Program-made: the position numbers and the translations under genes | Assembly: GCA_945639745.1 (NCBI GenBank) | Contig: CALZEK010000093.1 | Location: forward strand, 1-5,981 | Length of the DNA stretch: 5,981 nucleotides | Direction of reading: 5' to 3' | DNA from: an uncultured Bacillaceae bacterium | Lineage (GTDB): Bacteria; Bacillota; Bacilli; Bacillales; Amphibacillaceae | Notes under the pieces: model-generated | Seen by the model: the letters and a program-made list of their open reading frames with translations, nothing else | What the model was told of the DNA's origin: nothing | The model's database searches: none | Part shown: piece after piece, positions 5,927-5,981 of the stretch | How positions within the stretch are numbered: the first letter of the stretch is position 1 | Layout: each line of letters begins with the position of its first letter

Positions 5927-5981
5927 TAGAATTTTGTCCTCCTTGTTTGATGGGTATATAAAAATAAACTTCACTACCACC
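5895..5981 (-). CDS. C-terminal end of a sensor histidine kinase (partial, LytS-like)
   Basis: In the minus-strand frame beginning at 5981 there are 28 sense codons and a TGA at 5897-5895. The peptide opens GGSEVYFYIPIKQGGQNS, which resembles the last beta strand of a histidine-kinase ATPase domain (glycine pair, then a strand ending in an I/L-P-I motif), followed by a short polar tail. Its position just upstream of, and overlapping, a response regulator supports this. The sensor portion is outside the window, so the ligand and membrane topology cannot be stated; LytTR regulators are usually paired with multi-pass LytS/YehU-type kinases. The regulator's Shine-Dalgarno sequence lies within this coding region, a sign of translational coupling. 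Confidence 0.7.
   Translation of the reverse strand, partial: GGSEVYFYIPIKQGGQNSNENENHDSRR

Noticed and set aside
5927..5980. GTG at 5980 as start of the response regulator
   Set aside because: The extra 18 residues come from reading kinase coding sequence in another frame. The ATG at 5926 follows AAGGAGG and gives the normal receiver-domain opening.

Overview
The window is AT-rich DNA with Firmicutes-style signals: AAGGAG-type ribosome binding sites, TTG and GTG starts, a CcpA cre-like box and rho-independent terminators. The protein families (YwcA-like acetate symporter with a DUF485 partner, Bacillus-type MenC/NSAR, LytTR two-component pair) point to a member of the Bacillales, probably Bacillaceae. 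The genus cannot be fixed from this sequence.

Layout. Positions 1-16 hold the first five codons of a leftward gene of unknown function, behind a strong ribosome binding site. Positions 17-211 form a divergent control region with a candidate promoter for each direction and a repeated TAACAGTTT motif. Rightward genes follow: a SulP-family anion transporter with a C-terminal STAS domain (212-1927), whose stop codon lies inside a terminator hairpin, then an enolase-superfamily o-succinylbenzoate synthase / N-succinylamino acid racemase (1980-3101). A bidirectional terminator (3102-3134) separates these from the leftward genes.

Read leftward from the right edge, the other half contains the last 28 codons of a sensor histidine kinase (5895-5981), a LytTR response regulator overlapping it by 32 nt (5174-5926), a 147-nt regulatory gap, a small DUF485 membrane protein (4690-5019) and a sodium/solute symporter of the acetate permease (ActP/YwcA) type (3149-4687). 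The gap contains a TATAAT promoter, a 21-bp-period direct repeat upstream of it that resembles sites bound by LytTR regulators, and a near-palindromic cre-like box just downstream of the predicted transcription start.

Interpretation. The leftward genes look like a self-contained nutrient-uptake circuit: a membrane kinase and LytTR regulator would switch on a DUF485/symporter pair for a small monocarboxylate such as acetate or pyruvate, and CcpA would shut it down when preferred sugars are present. The parts belong to known families. The wiring (kinase/regulator overlap, repeat, promoter, cre box) is what deserves a second look. The SulP and MenC genes appear to form a separate, loosely linked unit.
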